Below are positions 7,520 through 15,654 of a stretch of DNA of 45,226 nt, piece by piece. The position numbers and the translations under genes are program-made. Below the pieces are notes generated by a model, which worked only from the letters and a program-made list of their open reading frames with translations, did not search any database and was not told where the DNA came from. The DNA comes from JAKPUX01 sp964436305 (GTDB taxonomy: Bacteria > Zhuqueibacterota > Zhuqueibacteria > Residuimicrobiales > Residuimicrobiaceae): contig CAYTCI010000026.1 in assembly GCA_964436305.1 (NCBI GenBank), positions 1-45,226 of the forward strand, given 5' to 3'. Positions within the stretch are counted from its first letter, which is position 1, and each line of letters begins with the position of its first letter.

Positions 7520-8389
7520 TCACTTTTGCCGGGGTGCGACCGGATGAAAGAGGAAAGTCGTGTACTCCCGGGTGGTCGCTGCCAGGGCGCTCAAGGCGTC
7601 GCTTTTGTCGAGAAACAGGCCGAAAATCGCCGAACCGCTGCCCGACATGCGGGCATAAAATGCCCCTCCTCGTTTGAAACCTTCCACCAGTCCTTGCAAG
7701 TGCGGATACTTATTGAAAACAACAGGTTCGAGGTCATTGGCAAGATGGAGGTCCCAGTCGGAAAGTCGATCGGCGAAACCGGTCAAGCTGTAAAATTTAC
7801 TGTTTTTTAACGATTTTGTCAAGCTAAAATTAGCGCTTTCATACACCCAGCGTGTGGAAATAGCCAGGTTGGGATAGACCAGCACGCCCCACCACCCTTG
7901 CGGGATCTCGAGGGGTTCGAGGTGTTCGCCACGGCCGCGGCCGAGGGCGCAGCCGCCGCGCAGGAAAAAGGGGACATCCGAGCCCAATTCGGCGGCGAGG
8001 GGCTCGAGGCGTTCCCGCGGCCAGTCGATCTCCCAGATCTGGTTGAGGGCCATCAGGGCCGTGGCGGCGTCGCTGATGCCGCCGCCCAGTCCCGCCCCGA
8101 CCGGAATGTTTTTCTGGATCTGGATGTTGCAGCCCCGCGTTATACCAGCATGCCGGCGCAGCAGTTCAGCGGCGCGCCCGGCCAGGTTCTCGCGATCCAC
8201 CGGCAGGGCGGGATCGGAACAGCCGACGACGATGCCGCCGGGCTGCGTGGCGATGGTCAGGACGTCGCGGACGCTGATCTGCTGGAAAATCGTCTCCAGC
8301 TCGTGATAGCCATCCGCGCGCCGGCCGAGGATGCGCAGGCCGAGGTTGATCTTGGCATAGGCTGAGTAGTGACGCAAGGTGAAAGCCAT
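7520..8389 (-). CDS. ispE: 4-diphosphocytidyl-2-C-methyl-D-erythritol kinase
   Basis: IspE phosphorylates CDP-methylerythritol in the non-mevalonate isoprenoid pathway. The 289-residue GHMP kinase shows YSAYAKINLGLRILGRR with the catalytic Lys, DGYHELET, and the ATP-binding glycine loop PVGAGLGGGISDAA. The C-terminal motif ARMSGSGSAIFGLF is also present. A longer frame begins at TTG 8425. ATG 8389 is preferred because the family begins about here and the likely transcription start (near 8431) leaves a sensible leader. It is the first gene of the minus-strand operon. Confidence 0.95.
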   Translation of the reverse strand: MAFTLRHYSAYAKINLGLRILGRRADGYHELETIFQQISVRDVLTIATQPGGIVVGCSDPALPVDRENLAGRAAELLRRHAGITRGCNIQIQKNIPVGAGLGGGISDAATALMALNQIWEIDWPRERLEPLAAELGSDVPFFLRGGCALGRGRGEHLEPLEIPQGWWGVLVYPNLAISTRWVYESANFSLTKSLKNSKFYSLTGFADRLSDWDLHLANDLEPVVFNKYPHLQGLVEGFKRGGAFYARMSGSGSAIFGLFLDKSDALSALAATTREYTTFLFHPVAPRQK

Positions 8390-8437
8390 GGGATCGGCAC
8401 GCCATTGAGTGGAGGGTGGCAGCAAAATTAAACATAG

Positions 8438-8466
8438 AACTTAGGCAACTTTTTGCTCATTGTCAA
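8438..8466 (-). promoter_or_regulatory. Sigma-70-type promoter for the ispE-prs-ribosomal operon
   Basis: On the minus strand a perfect -35 TTGACA (8461-8466) is followed by 17 bases and TAAGTT (8438-8443), a weak -10. Transcription would start near 8431, about 40 bases before the ispE ATG. It lies in the only divergent gap of this part of the window. Confidence 0.5.
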
Positions 8467-8505
8467 CTTTTTTTCGCCACCCTGCCGGCGGGCGGAAGTT
8501 CCTGC

Positions 8506-8534
8506 TTGCTTTTATGCGCACATATCGTTAAATT
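8506..8534 (+). promoter_or_regulatory. Candidate sigma-70-type promoter for lpxH-mreCD
   Basis: TTGCTT (8506-8511), a 17-base spacer and TAAATT (8529-8534) would start transcription near 8541, just ahead of AGGAG at 8547. Both boxes are only partial matches. The position between divergent genes makes a promoter necessary, but this exact site is uncertain. Confidence 0.35.
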
Positions 8535-8556
8535 TTGTTCTATTATAGGAGATACG

Positions 8557-9369
8557 CTGACCCTGGAGACGCTTGCCCCGGCGCGCGCCGCGTGCCAGAC
8601 GATCTATGTGCTCGGCGATGCCCATCTGGGCGCCCAGAACCCTGCGACCGAAGCGGAGAAATTCCGCCGCTTCGCCTCGTTCATCGACATGCTGCGCGGC
8701 CAGAAGGAGAGCCAGCTCATCCTCTGCGGCGACCTGTTCGACTTTTGGTTCGAGTACCGCCGTGTCGTGGCCCGCAGCCACTTTCGCACCCTGGCCCGGC
8801 TCGCCGATCTGATCGATTCGGGCGTCCCGGTCGATTACCTCGCCGGCAACCACGATTTCTGGCTCGGCTCCTTTCTCCGCGAGGAGGTGGGCGTGACCGT
8901 TCATCCCGATGCCCTCGAGCTGAGCCAGGCCGGCCGCCGCCTCCTCCTGCTGCATGGTGACGGTCTTCGCCGCCAGGACCACCTCTACCGGCTTATGAAA
9001 GGGGTGTTGCGCCATCCCCTTGCGATCTCCGCCTATCGCCTGCTGCACCCGGACTGGGGTATTCCGCTGGCCCACTTTTGTGCCCATCTGAGCCGGGAAT
9101 CCCAGCGGACCGATCGCTATGAAGATGCCGATTATCGCGCCTGGGCCTGCAGCCGGCTGGAGCAGGAGTACGATCTGGTGGTCATGGGTCACACTCATGT
9201 CCCGGCGCTCTATGCTCACGGCCGCGGCTGGTATGTCAACGCCGGGGCCTGGATGAGCACCTTCACCTATGCGCGCATTGCCGCCGGCACGCCGGCCCTC
9301 TTGCAGTGGGACGGCGAGGCCGGCCGGCCCTTTACTCCCGGGCAATCCTTCCGGACGGATGAGTCGTGA
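8557..9369 (+). CDS. LpxH-like UDP-2,3-diacylglucosamine diphosphatase (metallophosphoesterase); probable CTG start
   Basis: The product belongs to the calcineurin-like phosphoesterases closest to LpxH, which cleaves UDP-2,3-diacylglucosamine to lipid X in lipid A synthesis. The two-metal motifs are all present: GDAHLG, GDLFDFWFEY, GNHDFW, HGDGL and GHTHVP. No ATG, GTG or TTG occurs in frame between the stop-proximal region and the first motif, except a GTG that would cut the first strand and a distant GTG at 8416. A CTG at 8557, 5 bases after AGGAG, gives a 270-residue protein of sensible length. The stop overlaps the mreC start (GTGA), so the gene probably leads the rod-shape operon. Substrate assignment is by family resemblance. 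Confidence 0.8.
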   Translation: MTLETLAPARAACQTIYVLGDAHLGAQNPATEAEKFRRFASFIDMLRGQKESQLILCGDLFDFWFEYRRVVARSHFRTLARLADLIDSGVPVDYLAGNHDFWLGSFLREEVGVTVHPDALELSQAGRRLLLLHGDGLRRQDHLYRLMKGVLRHPLAISAYRLLHPDWGIPLAHFCAHLSRESQRTDRYEDADYRAWACSRLEQEYDLVVMGHTHVPALYAHGRGWYVNAGAWMSTFTYARIAAGTPALLQWDGEAGRPFTPGQSFRTDES

Positions 9370-10172
9370 AAAAAGAGAGCAAACCTTCTTCCTTCCTGCG
9401 TGACTGGCTGATCCTGCTGCTGGCGGTGCTGCTCTCGCTCGGCGCCCTCTTTTTCGCCAACGATGCCCGTACGCTCGGTGGCATCCATGCCATCAGCCTC
9501 GAGATCGTCGGCCGCATGACCGGGCCCCTGGCGAGCCTCCGCTCCTATCTCGGGCTCGCGGATGAGAACCGCCGCCTGCACGAGATCAATGCCGCCCTCC
9601 AGCTCAAGAACGCCCAGATGGCCGAAGCCTGGTACGAAAATGCCCGTCTCCGTCAGCTTCTCGGTTTCAAGATGACCGCCCCCTATGACCTCATCGCCGC
9701 CACCGTCACCGGCCGGCAGCAGCAGACCGGCAACGCCTCGCTGATCCTCGACGCCGGCGCCGACCAGGGGGTGCGTGTCAATATGACCGTGGTCTCCGCC
9801 GATGGTCTGGTCGGCCGCATCCACTCGGTCTCCGCCTCTTTCAGCACGGTCCAGGCCTTCGCCGACCCCGCCTTCAGCTGTGCCGCCATCGTTCAGCGCA
9901 GCCGTGTCGAGGGCATGTTCAAGTGGGAGGGCTATAACCGCGGTCTCCTGACCGGCATCTACCTCAGCGGCGATGTGCACAAGGGGGACCTGATCGTCAC
10001 CTCGGGCAATAATTCCATCTTTGTGCCGGGGTTGAAGCTGGGCGTGATTTCCTTCATCGACGAAGCGGAATCGGGGATGTACCGCCGGATCTTCGTCGAG
10101 CCGAAGGTGGACCTGGCGCTGCTGCGGGAGGTCTATATTATCCGTAAAACGCAGGGAGGCGGCCAGCCATGA
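9366..10172 (+). CDS. mreC: Rod shape-determining protein MreC
   Basis: MreC is a periplasmic scaffold of the elongasome that links MreB and MreD to PBP2. The 268-residue protein has one N-terminal membrane helix (about 13-32, LILLLAVLLSLGALFF), a coiled coil (about 60-100, rich in NRRLHEINAALQLKNAQ) and the beta-barrel core with GRIHSVSASFSTVQ and VTSGNNSIFVPGLKLG. The GTG start overlaps the lpxH-like stop, and its own stop overlaps mreD by ATGA. MreB itself is not in the window. Confidence 0.93.
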   Translation: MKKESKPSSFLRDWLILLLAVLLSLGALFFANDARTLGGIHAISLEIVGRMTGPLASLRSYLGLADENRRLHEINAALQLKNAQMAEAWYENARLRQLLGFKMTAPYDLIAATVTGRQQQTGNASLILDAGADQGVRVNMTVVSADGLVGRIHSVSASFSTVQAFADPAFSCAAIVQRSRVEGMFKWEGYNRGLLTGIYLSGDVHKGDLIVTSGNNSIFVPGLKLGVISFIDEAESGMYRRIFVEPKVDLALLREVYIIRKTQGGGQP

Positions 10173-10678
10173 ACCAGCTCTACTATCTGTTGATGATGGT
10201 GGTCGCCTTCGGATTGCAGTACGGGGTGAGTGACCTGGTGGCCATCCGCGGAGCCTCGCCCGATTTCATCCTGATCGCCGTTTGCGCGGTCTCGCTCTTC
10301 GCCGGCCGTGGTCAGGGCACCCTCTGGGGCACTGCCGTCGGGTTCATTGCCGATTCCCTCAGCGGCGGACTGCTCGGCAGCCACGCCCTGGCCTTCAGTC
10401 TGGTCGGCTTCATCAGCGGCTCGGTGATGAGCTATCGTTCCCTGCAGAGCGCCTACAGCCTCAATGCCGGGGTGATCGTTGGCGTGCTGGCGGTCCTGCA
10501 GAATCTGCTGCTTTACATCCTCAACATCCAGGGCGCCGCCGGGGTGCTGCGCGGGATGGTGCTGGCGGTGCTCCTGCCGGCCATCTATACCCTGTTCTGG
10601 GCGTTGATCATCTTCGCCGTTGTGCCGCAGTCCATCTGGGAAACGATCTACAAGACCGAACCGACGCCGCTTTTTTAA
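10169..10678 (+). CDS. mreD: Rod shape-determining protein MreD
   Basis: MreD is an integral inner-membrane member of the elongasome. The 169-residue sequence has five to six hydrophobic segments. It also has the typical small-residue-rich GRGQGTLWGTAVGFIADSLS stretch, comparable to the G-x-x-x-G-F-x-x-D motif of the family. It overlaps mreC by four bases (ATGA) with GGAGG upstream and is followed by mrdA after 22 bases. Confidence 0.88.
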   Translation: MNQLYYLLMMVVAFGLQYGVSDLVAIRGASPDFILIAVCAVSLFAGRGQGTLWGTAVGFIADSLSGGLLGSHALAFSLVGFISGSVMSYRSLQSAYSLNAGVIVGVLAVLQNLLLYILNIQGAAGVLRGMVLAVLLPAIYTLFWALIIFAVVPQSIWETIYKTEPTPLF

Positions 10679-10700
10679 CGCTAACGCCTGATAACAATTC

Positions 10701-12491
10701 ATGCTGTCCCAAGACCGCTCCGCCCGCATCATCCAGATCGCTCTTGTCTGCGCCTTCATCGCGCTGGCCGTGCAGCTTTTCCGGCTGCAGATCGTTCAGC
10801 ATGACAAGTACCAGCTGCAGGCGGAGAAGAACCGCACCCGCCGGTTGCGGCTGGAGCCGCCGCGCGGCGTCATTTACGACCGCAACGGCATTGCCCTGGT
10901 GGAGAACCGGCCGAGCTACACCCTGAGCGCCCTGCCGATCGAGGTGCGCGGCAACGAACGGTCGATTGCCTTTCTCGCCGGGTTGCTGGCGGAGGAGCCC
11001 GCCGCGGTCAAACGCAAACTCGACCAGGCCGATAATCCCTTCGTCCTGCTCAAGCTGCGTCACAACATCGACTACGCGATGCTGGTCAAACTCGAGGAGA
11101 ACAAGCTGGAGTATCCCGGCGTCACCTACGAGACCGAGACGCGGCGTATCTATCCGGCGGGAATCAAATCCCCCCATCTCTTTGGCTATATCGGCGAGGT
11201 CTCGCGCAGTGAGCTGGAGCGGCGCCAGGAGGAGGGGATGCTGCCGGGGGATCTGGTGGGCAAAAAGGGATTTGAGGCCTATTACGATCGCGATTTGCGC
11301 GGCCAGGTTGGCTACAATGCGATCGAGGTCGATGCGGTGGGCCGCGAGGTCAAGGATATCACCGGCGCCGGCGACCGTCCGCCGGTGCGCGGCCGGGATT
11401 TCTATCTCGCGCTCGATTCGCGCCTGCAGATCCTCGCCGATTCGCTGATGAGTGACAAGATCGGCGGGGCGGTGATGGTCGATGTCCGCGACGGCGGCGT
11501 GCTCGTGCTCTGCAGCAAACCCGATTTCGATCCGGAGATCTTTGCCGGCACCCTCAGCGCCGCCGACTGGCAGGCCTTGCTCAACGATCCCGGCAAGCCG
11601 CTTTATGACCGCGTCATCCAGAGCGCCTATCCGCCCGGCTCGACCTTCAAGATGGTCGCCGCCACCGCGGCGCTGGAGGTGCACAAGGCGACGCCTGAAA
11701 CCGCCTTCCCCTGCACCGGTGGAGTCACCTATGGCGACCGCACCTTTCTCTGCCACGGCGGCCAGGGGCACGGCACGCTGGCGATGCTCGATGCCATCAA
11801 GGTCTCGTGCAACTCGTACTTTTACCGCCTCAGCATGCGCCTTTCGGTCGACGAGTGGGCCGCGGCGGCCAAAGAGTACGGCTTTGGCGCGCGGACCGGC
11901 ATCGATCTGCCCGCCGAGGAGGAGGGGAACCTGCCAGACCGCGCCTACCTCGACCGGGTCTTCGGCAAGAAGGGCTGGTCCGGCGGCATGATGCTCAATC
12001 TGGGCATTGGCCAGGGGGACTTGCTGGTGACGCCGGTGCAGATGGCGCAATACACGATGATGATCGCGAACAAGGGGCGCTACTATCCCCTGCACCTGGT
12101 CTACCGGATCTTTGACCCGCGGACGCAGCGGTTCTACAAACAGGAGCTCGCCCCGCGGAGTGTCGCGGGGGTTTCGCAGCAGACCTATGCCACCCTGCAC
12201 GAGGGGATGTATCGGGTGGTCAACGTCCCGGGCGGGACCGGCCACAGCACCTTTCTGCCGGATGTGGTGGTGGCGGGCAAGACCGGCACGGCGCAGAATC
12301 CGCATGGTGAGCCGCACGCCTGGTATGTCGGCTTTGCCCCCTATTCGCAGCCCGAGGTGGCCGTCTGTGTGCTGGTGGAGAATGGCGGAGCCGGTGGTGC
12401 AGCAGCCGGCCCGGTCGCCGGTGCGCTGCTGCGCCGTTATTTTGACCTGAAAAAGGCGGCCGCGCCGGTTGCGGCAGCGCCCCGTCCATGA
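10701..12491 (+). CDS. mrdA: Penicillin-binding protein 2 (peptidoglycan D,D-transpeptidase)
   Basis: PBP2 cross-links peptidoglycan during side-wall elongation. The 596-residue protein has an N-terminal membrane helix (about 11-31), the pedestal domain with RRLRLEPPRGVIYDRNG, and a transpeptidase domain. The catalytic triad motifs are S314-TFK (nucleophile in PPGSTFKM), S369-C-N and K527-TG (AGKTGTAQNP). It has normal length for the family. No clear Shine-Dalgarno precedes the ATG, so translation may depend on upstream mreD. It partners the SEDS polymerase RodA encoded next. Confidence 0.95.
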   Translation: MLSQDRSARIIQIALVCAFIALAVQLFRLQIVQHDKYQLQAEKNRTRRLRLEPPRGVIYDRNGIALVENRPSYTLSALPIEVRGNERSIAFLAGLLAEEPAAVKRKLDQADNPFVLLKLRHNIDYAMLVKLEENKLEYPGVTYETETRRIYPAGIKSPHLFGYIGEVSRSELERRQEEGMLPGDLVGKKGFEAYYDRDLRGQVGYNAIEVDAVGREVKDITGAGDRPPVRGRDFYLALDSRLQILADSLMSDKIGGAVMVDVRDGGVLVLCSKPDFDPEIFAGTLSAADWQALLNDPGKPLYDRVIQSAYPPGSTFKMVAATAALEVHKATPETAFPCTGGVTYGDRTFLCHGGQGHGTLAMLDAIKVSCNSYFYRLSMRLSVDEWAAAAKEYGFGARTGIDLPAEEEGNLPDRAYLDRVFGKKGWSGGMMLNLGIGQGDLLVTPVQMAQYTMMIANKGRYYPLHLVYRIFDPRTQRFYKQELAPRSVAGVSQQTYATLHEGMYRVVNVPGGTGHSTFLPDVVVAGKTGTAQNPHGEPHAWYVGFAPYSQPEVAVCVLVENGGAGGAAAGPVAGALLRRYFDLKKAAAPVAAAPRP

Positions 12492-12498
12492 GGCAGGC

Positions 12499-13722
12499 AT
12501 GCTCGATGACATTCGTAAAACGCGGGTCGACCGGGTCATTCTGATCTGTGTCCTCCTTTTTTCGCTCTTCAGCCTGCTGGCGGTCTTCAGCGCGACCCAC
12601 GGCAGCAAGGTGGGGGCGATCCATGACAATTTTGCCAAACAGATCGTCTGGGTGGCCATCGGGCTGGCGCTCTTTTTCACGCTGACGTTTGTGCCGCTGC
12701 ATATCATTTTCTCGCTGGCCTATCCGCTTTATGCTGTTCTCCTGTTGATGATCCTGGGCATCGACCTCTATGGCTCGATCAGCGGCGGTGCGCAGCGCTG
12801 GTTCGAAGTGGGCGGCGTCAAGATCCAGCCCTCCGAGTTCATGAAGCCGGTGCTGGTGCTGACCCTCGCCCGTTTTTTTGCCCCCGAGCAGGTTCATCCC
12901 GATCAGATCAGGAATCTGCTGATCGCCCTGGCGATCGTGCTGGTCCCCTTTGTCCTGGTCCTGAAACAGCCCGATCTGGGGACCAGCCTGGTCTATCTGG
13001 CGGTGATCATTCCGATGCTCTACTGGCGCGGACTGCAGCCCTTCACCATCTTCGTCATGGTCTCGCCGGTGATCGCTTTTCTCGCCTCGTTCAACTATTA
13101 CAGCTTCAGTGCCGCCATTCTGCTCATCAGCGTGGTGCTCTACCTCTCGCGGCGGGGCAAGCGGGTGGCCTGGAGCGTCTTTGCCCTCAACCTCTTTGTC
13201 GGTACCCTCTCGCCACTGGTGTGGGATCGGCTGCACGGCTATCAGCAGCAGCGTATTCTCACCTTTCTCGGACTGGTCGACGATCCGCGCGGGGTCGGCT
13301 ACCAGATCATCCAATCGATGGTGGCCATCGGCTCGGGCGGCCTTTTTGGCAAGGGAGTGTTGCAGGGCACCCAGACCCAGCTGCGTTTTTTGCCGGCGCA
13401 GCACACCGATTTTATCTTTTCCGTGCTGGCCGAGGAGTGGGGATTCATCGGCTCGCTGGCTGTGCTCGCGCTGTTTCTCGTTTTTCTCTCGCGCGGGATC
13501 AAGATTGCCGCCTCGAGCGGTTATCGTTTTGCCCGTCTGGCGACGATGGGGCTGGTCATCACCATTGCCTTTCAGGCGGTCGTCAATCTCGGCATGACCA
13601 TGGGGATCATGCCGGTGGCGGGGGTGCCGCTGCCCTTTATCAGTTACGGGGGATCGGCGATGCTGACCAACATGACCATGGCGGCGCTGCTCTCCAATAC
13701 GGCGACCCAGCGTTATTTTTGA
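12499..13722 (+). CDS. rodA: Rod shape-determining protein RodA (SEDS peptidoglycan glycosyltransferase)
   Basis: RodA polymerises glycan strands with PBP2. The 407-residue protein has about ten membrane segments and the SEDS signatures GGAQRWFEV, IQPSEFMKPVLVL, LKQPDLGTSLVY, AQHTDFIFSVLAEEWGF and GVPLPFISYGGSAM. ATG 12499 is chosen, 7 bases after the mrdA stop. An in-frame start at 12469 would overlap mrdA and add non-family residues. The order mreC-mreD-mrdA-rodA is the standard elongasome cluster. Confidence 0.95.
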   Translation: MLDDIRKTRVDRVILICVLLFSLFSLLAVFSATHGSKVGAIHDNFAKQIVWVAIGLALFFTLTFVPLHIIFSLAYPLYAVLLLMILGIDLYGSISGGAQRWFEVGGVKIQPSEFMKPVLVLTLARFFAPEQVHPDQIRNLLIALAIVLVPFVLVLKQPDLGTSLVYLAVIIPMLYWRGLQPFTIFVMVSPVIAFLASFNYYSFSAAILLISVVLYLSRRGKRVAWSVFALNLFVGTLSPLVWDRLHGYQQQRILTFLGLVDDPRGVGYQIIQSMVAIGSGGLFGKGVLQGTQTQLRFLPAQHTDFIFSVLAEEWGFIGSLAVLALFLVFLSRGIKIAASSGYRFARLATMGLVITIAFQAVVNLGMTMGIMPVAGVPLPFISYGGSAMLTNMTMAALLSNTATQRYF

Positions 13723-13743
13723 ACCATCCTTCCGGAGGATAGT

Positions 13744-14559
13744 ATGCATCCTGTGCTCTTCAAGCTGGGCGCCTTTGAAATGCGCGCCTATGGCTTCACC
13801 CTGGCCATCTCTTTTCTCCTCGGCATTTTTTGGGCTGTGCGCCGCGCCAAACGGCGGGGGATCGACCCTGAAAAGATCATGGACCTTTCGGTGGTGATCA
13901 TCCTGGCCTCGATCATCGGGGCGCGTTTCATGTACGTCATCTTTCATCTGGACGAATTTGCCGGCCACTGGACGGATACCTTCAATCCCTTTCAGAGCAA
14001 CGGCCAGATCGGCATCGCCGGCCTGACCATGCTGGGCGGCGTGGTCTTTGCGCTGGTGGCTTCGATCCTCTATCTGCGGGCCAAAAAGCTGCCGGTACTG
14101 CCGATCGCCGACACGATCATACCGATGTTCTTCCTTGGCGAGGCCATCACCCGCATCGGCTGCTACCTGAATGGCTGCTGCTACGGCATCCCCTGCCACT
14201 GTACGGTGGGCGTGGTCTTCCCGACGGACAGCCCGGCCGGGGCGATGTTCCAGGGGATCACCCTGCATCCGACGCAGATCTACTCCTCGATCTACGCCCT
14301 GGTGATCTTTTGCGTCATGCTCTGGATCGACCGCAAACCCAAATTCGACGGCTATCTGCTCTATCTGGCGCTCATCTTTTACGGCGTGGGCCGCTTCATC
14401 ATCGATCTCTTCCGCTACTATGAGAATTCGATGATTCTCATCCGCCTCGGCGGCAAGGGGCTGAGCATGAATCAGGGGATCAGTGTGGCTTTTATTCTCA
14501 TCGGTGCCGGGCTCTATCTCCGGCAGTGGCGTCACAGCCGGCCGCAAAATAATGCTTGA
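13744..14559 (+). CDS. lgt: Prolipoprotein diacylglyceryl transferase
   Basis: Lgt transfers diacylglycerol from phosphatidylglycerol to the lipobox cysteine of preprolipoproteins in the inner membrane. The 271-residue protein has seven membrane segments and the family motifs: RAYGFTLAISFLLG, GARFMYVIFH, GLTMLGGV, the signature RIGCYLNGCCYG, LHPTQIYSS and YGVGRFIIDLFRYYE. GGAGGA lies 6 bases before ATG. It follows rodA by 21 bases, so it is probably in the same transcript. A lipoprotein gene follows it. Confidence 0.95.
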   Translation: MHPVLFKLGAFEMRAYGFTLAISFLLGIFWAVRRAKRRGIDPEKIMDLSVVIILASIIGARFMYVIFHLDEFAGHWTDTFNPFQSNGQIGIAGLTMLGGVVFALVASILYLRAKKLPVLPIADTIIPMFFLGEAITRIGCYLNGCCYGIPCHCTVGVVFPTDSPAGAMFQGITLHPTQIYSSIYALVIFCVMLWIDRKPKFDGYLLYLALIFYGVGRFIIDLFRYYENSMILIRLGGKGLSMNQGISVAFILIGAGLYLRQWRHSRPQNNA

Positions 14560-14584
14560 CTTTTTTGGGTGACAATGATATCTT
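14556..14584 (+). promoter_or_regulatory. Sigma-70-type promoter for the TPR lipoprotein gene
   Basis: TTGACT (14556-14561), a 17-base spacer and TATCTT (14579-14584) match the consensus at 5 of 6 and 4 of 6 positions. The -35 box overlaps the lgt stop codon. Transcription near 14591 would give a leader of about 110 bases, in which I recognise no riboswitch. Confidence 0.6.
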
Positions 14585-14699
14585 AAGTTAGGAAAAAATA
14601 GACAGTTTTTGCCTGTTTTACTCGGCAAAATACGGCTCGGCAGCCTCGATTTTGGCATACGGAATGGTCTTCAGCCAACCAAATCGGTAGGAGCGTATT

Positions 14700-15491
14700 A
14701 TGAAAAGACGGTATTTGAGCGGGTTACTCGGCTTCCTGGCGATCGCCGCCTGGGCGATGGTGTGGAACGGCTGCAGCAGCTCGAAGCAGGTCTCGCTGGC
14801 CACCGAGCAGGCGGCTCTCTCCGGGGCGGCGGAACGCCCGCAGGCCCCCGCCGATACAGTCAAAAAGAGCACCGACGAGGATGAGGTGATGCGCCTCCTC
14901 GGCCTGAACAAGAATCAGCCGGACGATGCGGCCCGGCCCCAGCCCTCCGCCGAGGGGCTGGAGAACGATCGCCAGCGTCTCGAGGAGAGCCTGAAAGAGA
15001 AGGATATCGAGATCGCCAACCTCAAGGCCGAACTCGCCGAGCGCGACCGCCAGCTGAATGCCGCCGAGTCCACCGAACCGCCGATGGAGGTCAAACCGGT
15101 CAAGACCACGGTCGCGCCGAGCGGCACCTATCAGCAGCGCTATGACCGGGCGCGCGCCCTCTATGAGGCGCGCCGCTACAAGGAGGCGGCGCAGGAGTTC
15201 CAGGCCCTGATCGCGACCGATTCCAATAACAAGCTGGCCGACAACTGCCAGTACTGGGTCGGCGAGTGCTATTATGGCATGCTTGCCTACAATCAGGCGA
15301 TCATCGAGTTCGAAAAGGTTTTCACCTTTCACGATTCGGACAAGAACGACGATGCCCAACTCAAGCTCGGGCTCTGTTACACCCGCACCGGCAATGTGGA
15401 GAAGGCCAAGGCGGAGTTCCAGAAGCTGCTCGACAGCTATCCCGACAGTGAATTCCGGGCGCGGGCCCAGTATTACCTGCAAACCCTTTAA
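14700..15491 (+). CDS. CpoB/YbgF-like TPR lipoprotein (cell division coordinator type)
   Basis: The 263-residue protein has an N-terminal signal with a lipoprotein-like cysteine (VWNGC25-SSSK), although Trp and Asn before Gly-Cys are unusual for a lipobox. A charged helical segment follows (about 78-118, ENDRQRLEESLKEKDIEIAN), probably a coiled coil. Three TPR units end the protein (about 143-263: YDRARALYEARRYKEAAQEF, YWVGECYYGMLAYNQAIIEF and LKLGLCYTRTGNVEKAKAEF, with YPDSEF between helices). This is the layout of CpoB, which links outer-membrane constriction to cell-wall synthesis; no tol-pal genes are nearby, so the name is by architecture. AGGAG precedes ATG by 6 bases. Confidence 0.78.
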   Translation: MKRRYLSGLLGFLAIAAWAMVWNGCSSSKQVSLATEQAALSGAAERPQAPADTVKKSTDEDEVMRLLGLNKNQPDDAARPQPSAEGLENDRQRLEESLKEKDIEIANLKAELAERDRQLNAAESTEPPMEVKPVKTTVAPSGTYQQRYDRARALYEARRYKEAAQEFQALIATDSNNKLADNCQYWVGECYYGMLAYNQAIIEFEKVFTFHDSDKNDDAQLKLGLCYTRTGNVEKAKAEFQKLLDSYPDSEFRARAQYYLQTL

Positions 15492-15515
15492 TTTGTATTC
15501 CCCATAGCCTTGAAG

Positions 15516-15546
15516 AAGGGTGGCCTCGTGGCCACCCTTTTTTTTA
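15516..15546 (+). terminator. Intrinsic terminator after the TPR lipoprotein gene
   Basis: AAGGGTGGCC (15516-15525) and GGCCACCCTT (15530-15539) form a perfect 10-bp stem with loop TCGT, followed by a run of T to 15545. This is a textbook rho-independent terminator 25 bases after the stop codon. Confidence 0.93.
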
Positions 15547-15575
15547 TTGCATTTCTCAAGAATTTTTAATAACTT
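15547..15575 (+). promoter_or_regulatory. Candidate promoter for glgA
   Basis: TTGCAT (15547-15552), a 17-base spacer and TAACTT (15570-15575) lie in an A+T-rich pocket directly after the terminator and 80 bases before glgA. The boxes are partial matches. glgA needs its own promoter because of the strong terminator upstream. Confidence 0.3.
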
Positions 15576-15654
15576 AATAAAACAATAGCATGGAACAGAT
15601 CCTGGTCTCCTACACACCATCTAGATTCCTGTAACCAAATCGGGCTGAACAAGG

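Noticed and set aside
12220..14658. Opposite-strand open frame of 812 codons across mrdA, rodA and lgt
   Set aside because: The plus strand encodes three recognisable proteins here; the antisense product is low-complexity (His, Asp, Gly, Gln rich), typical of high-GC shadows.
14591..14690. Riboswitch in the leader of the TPR lipoprotein gene
   Set aside because: The leader has short complementary pieces (GCC and GGC runs) but no conserved aptamer core that I could recognise.
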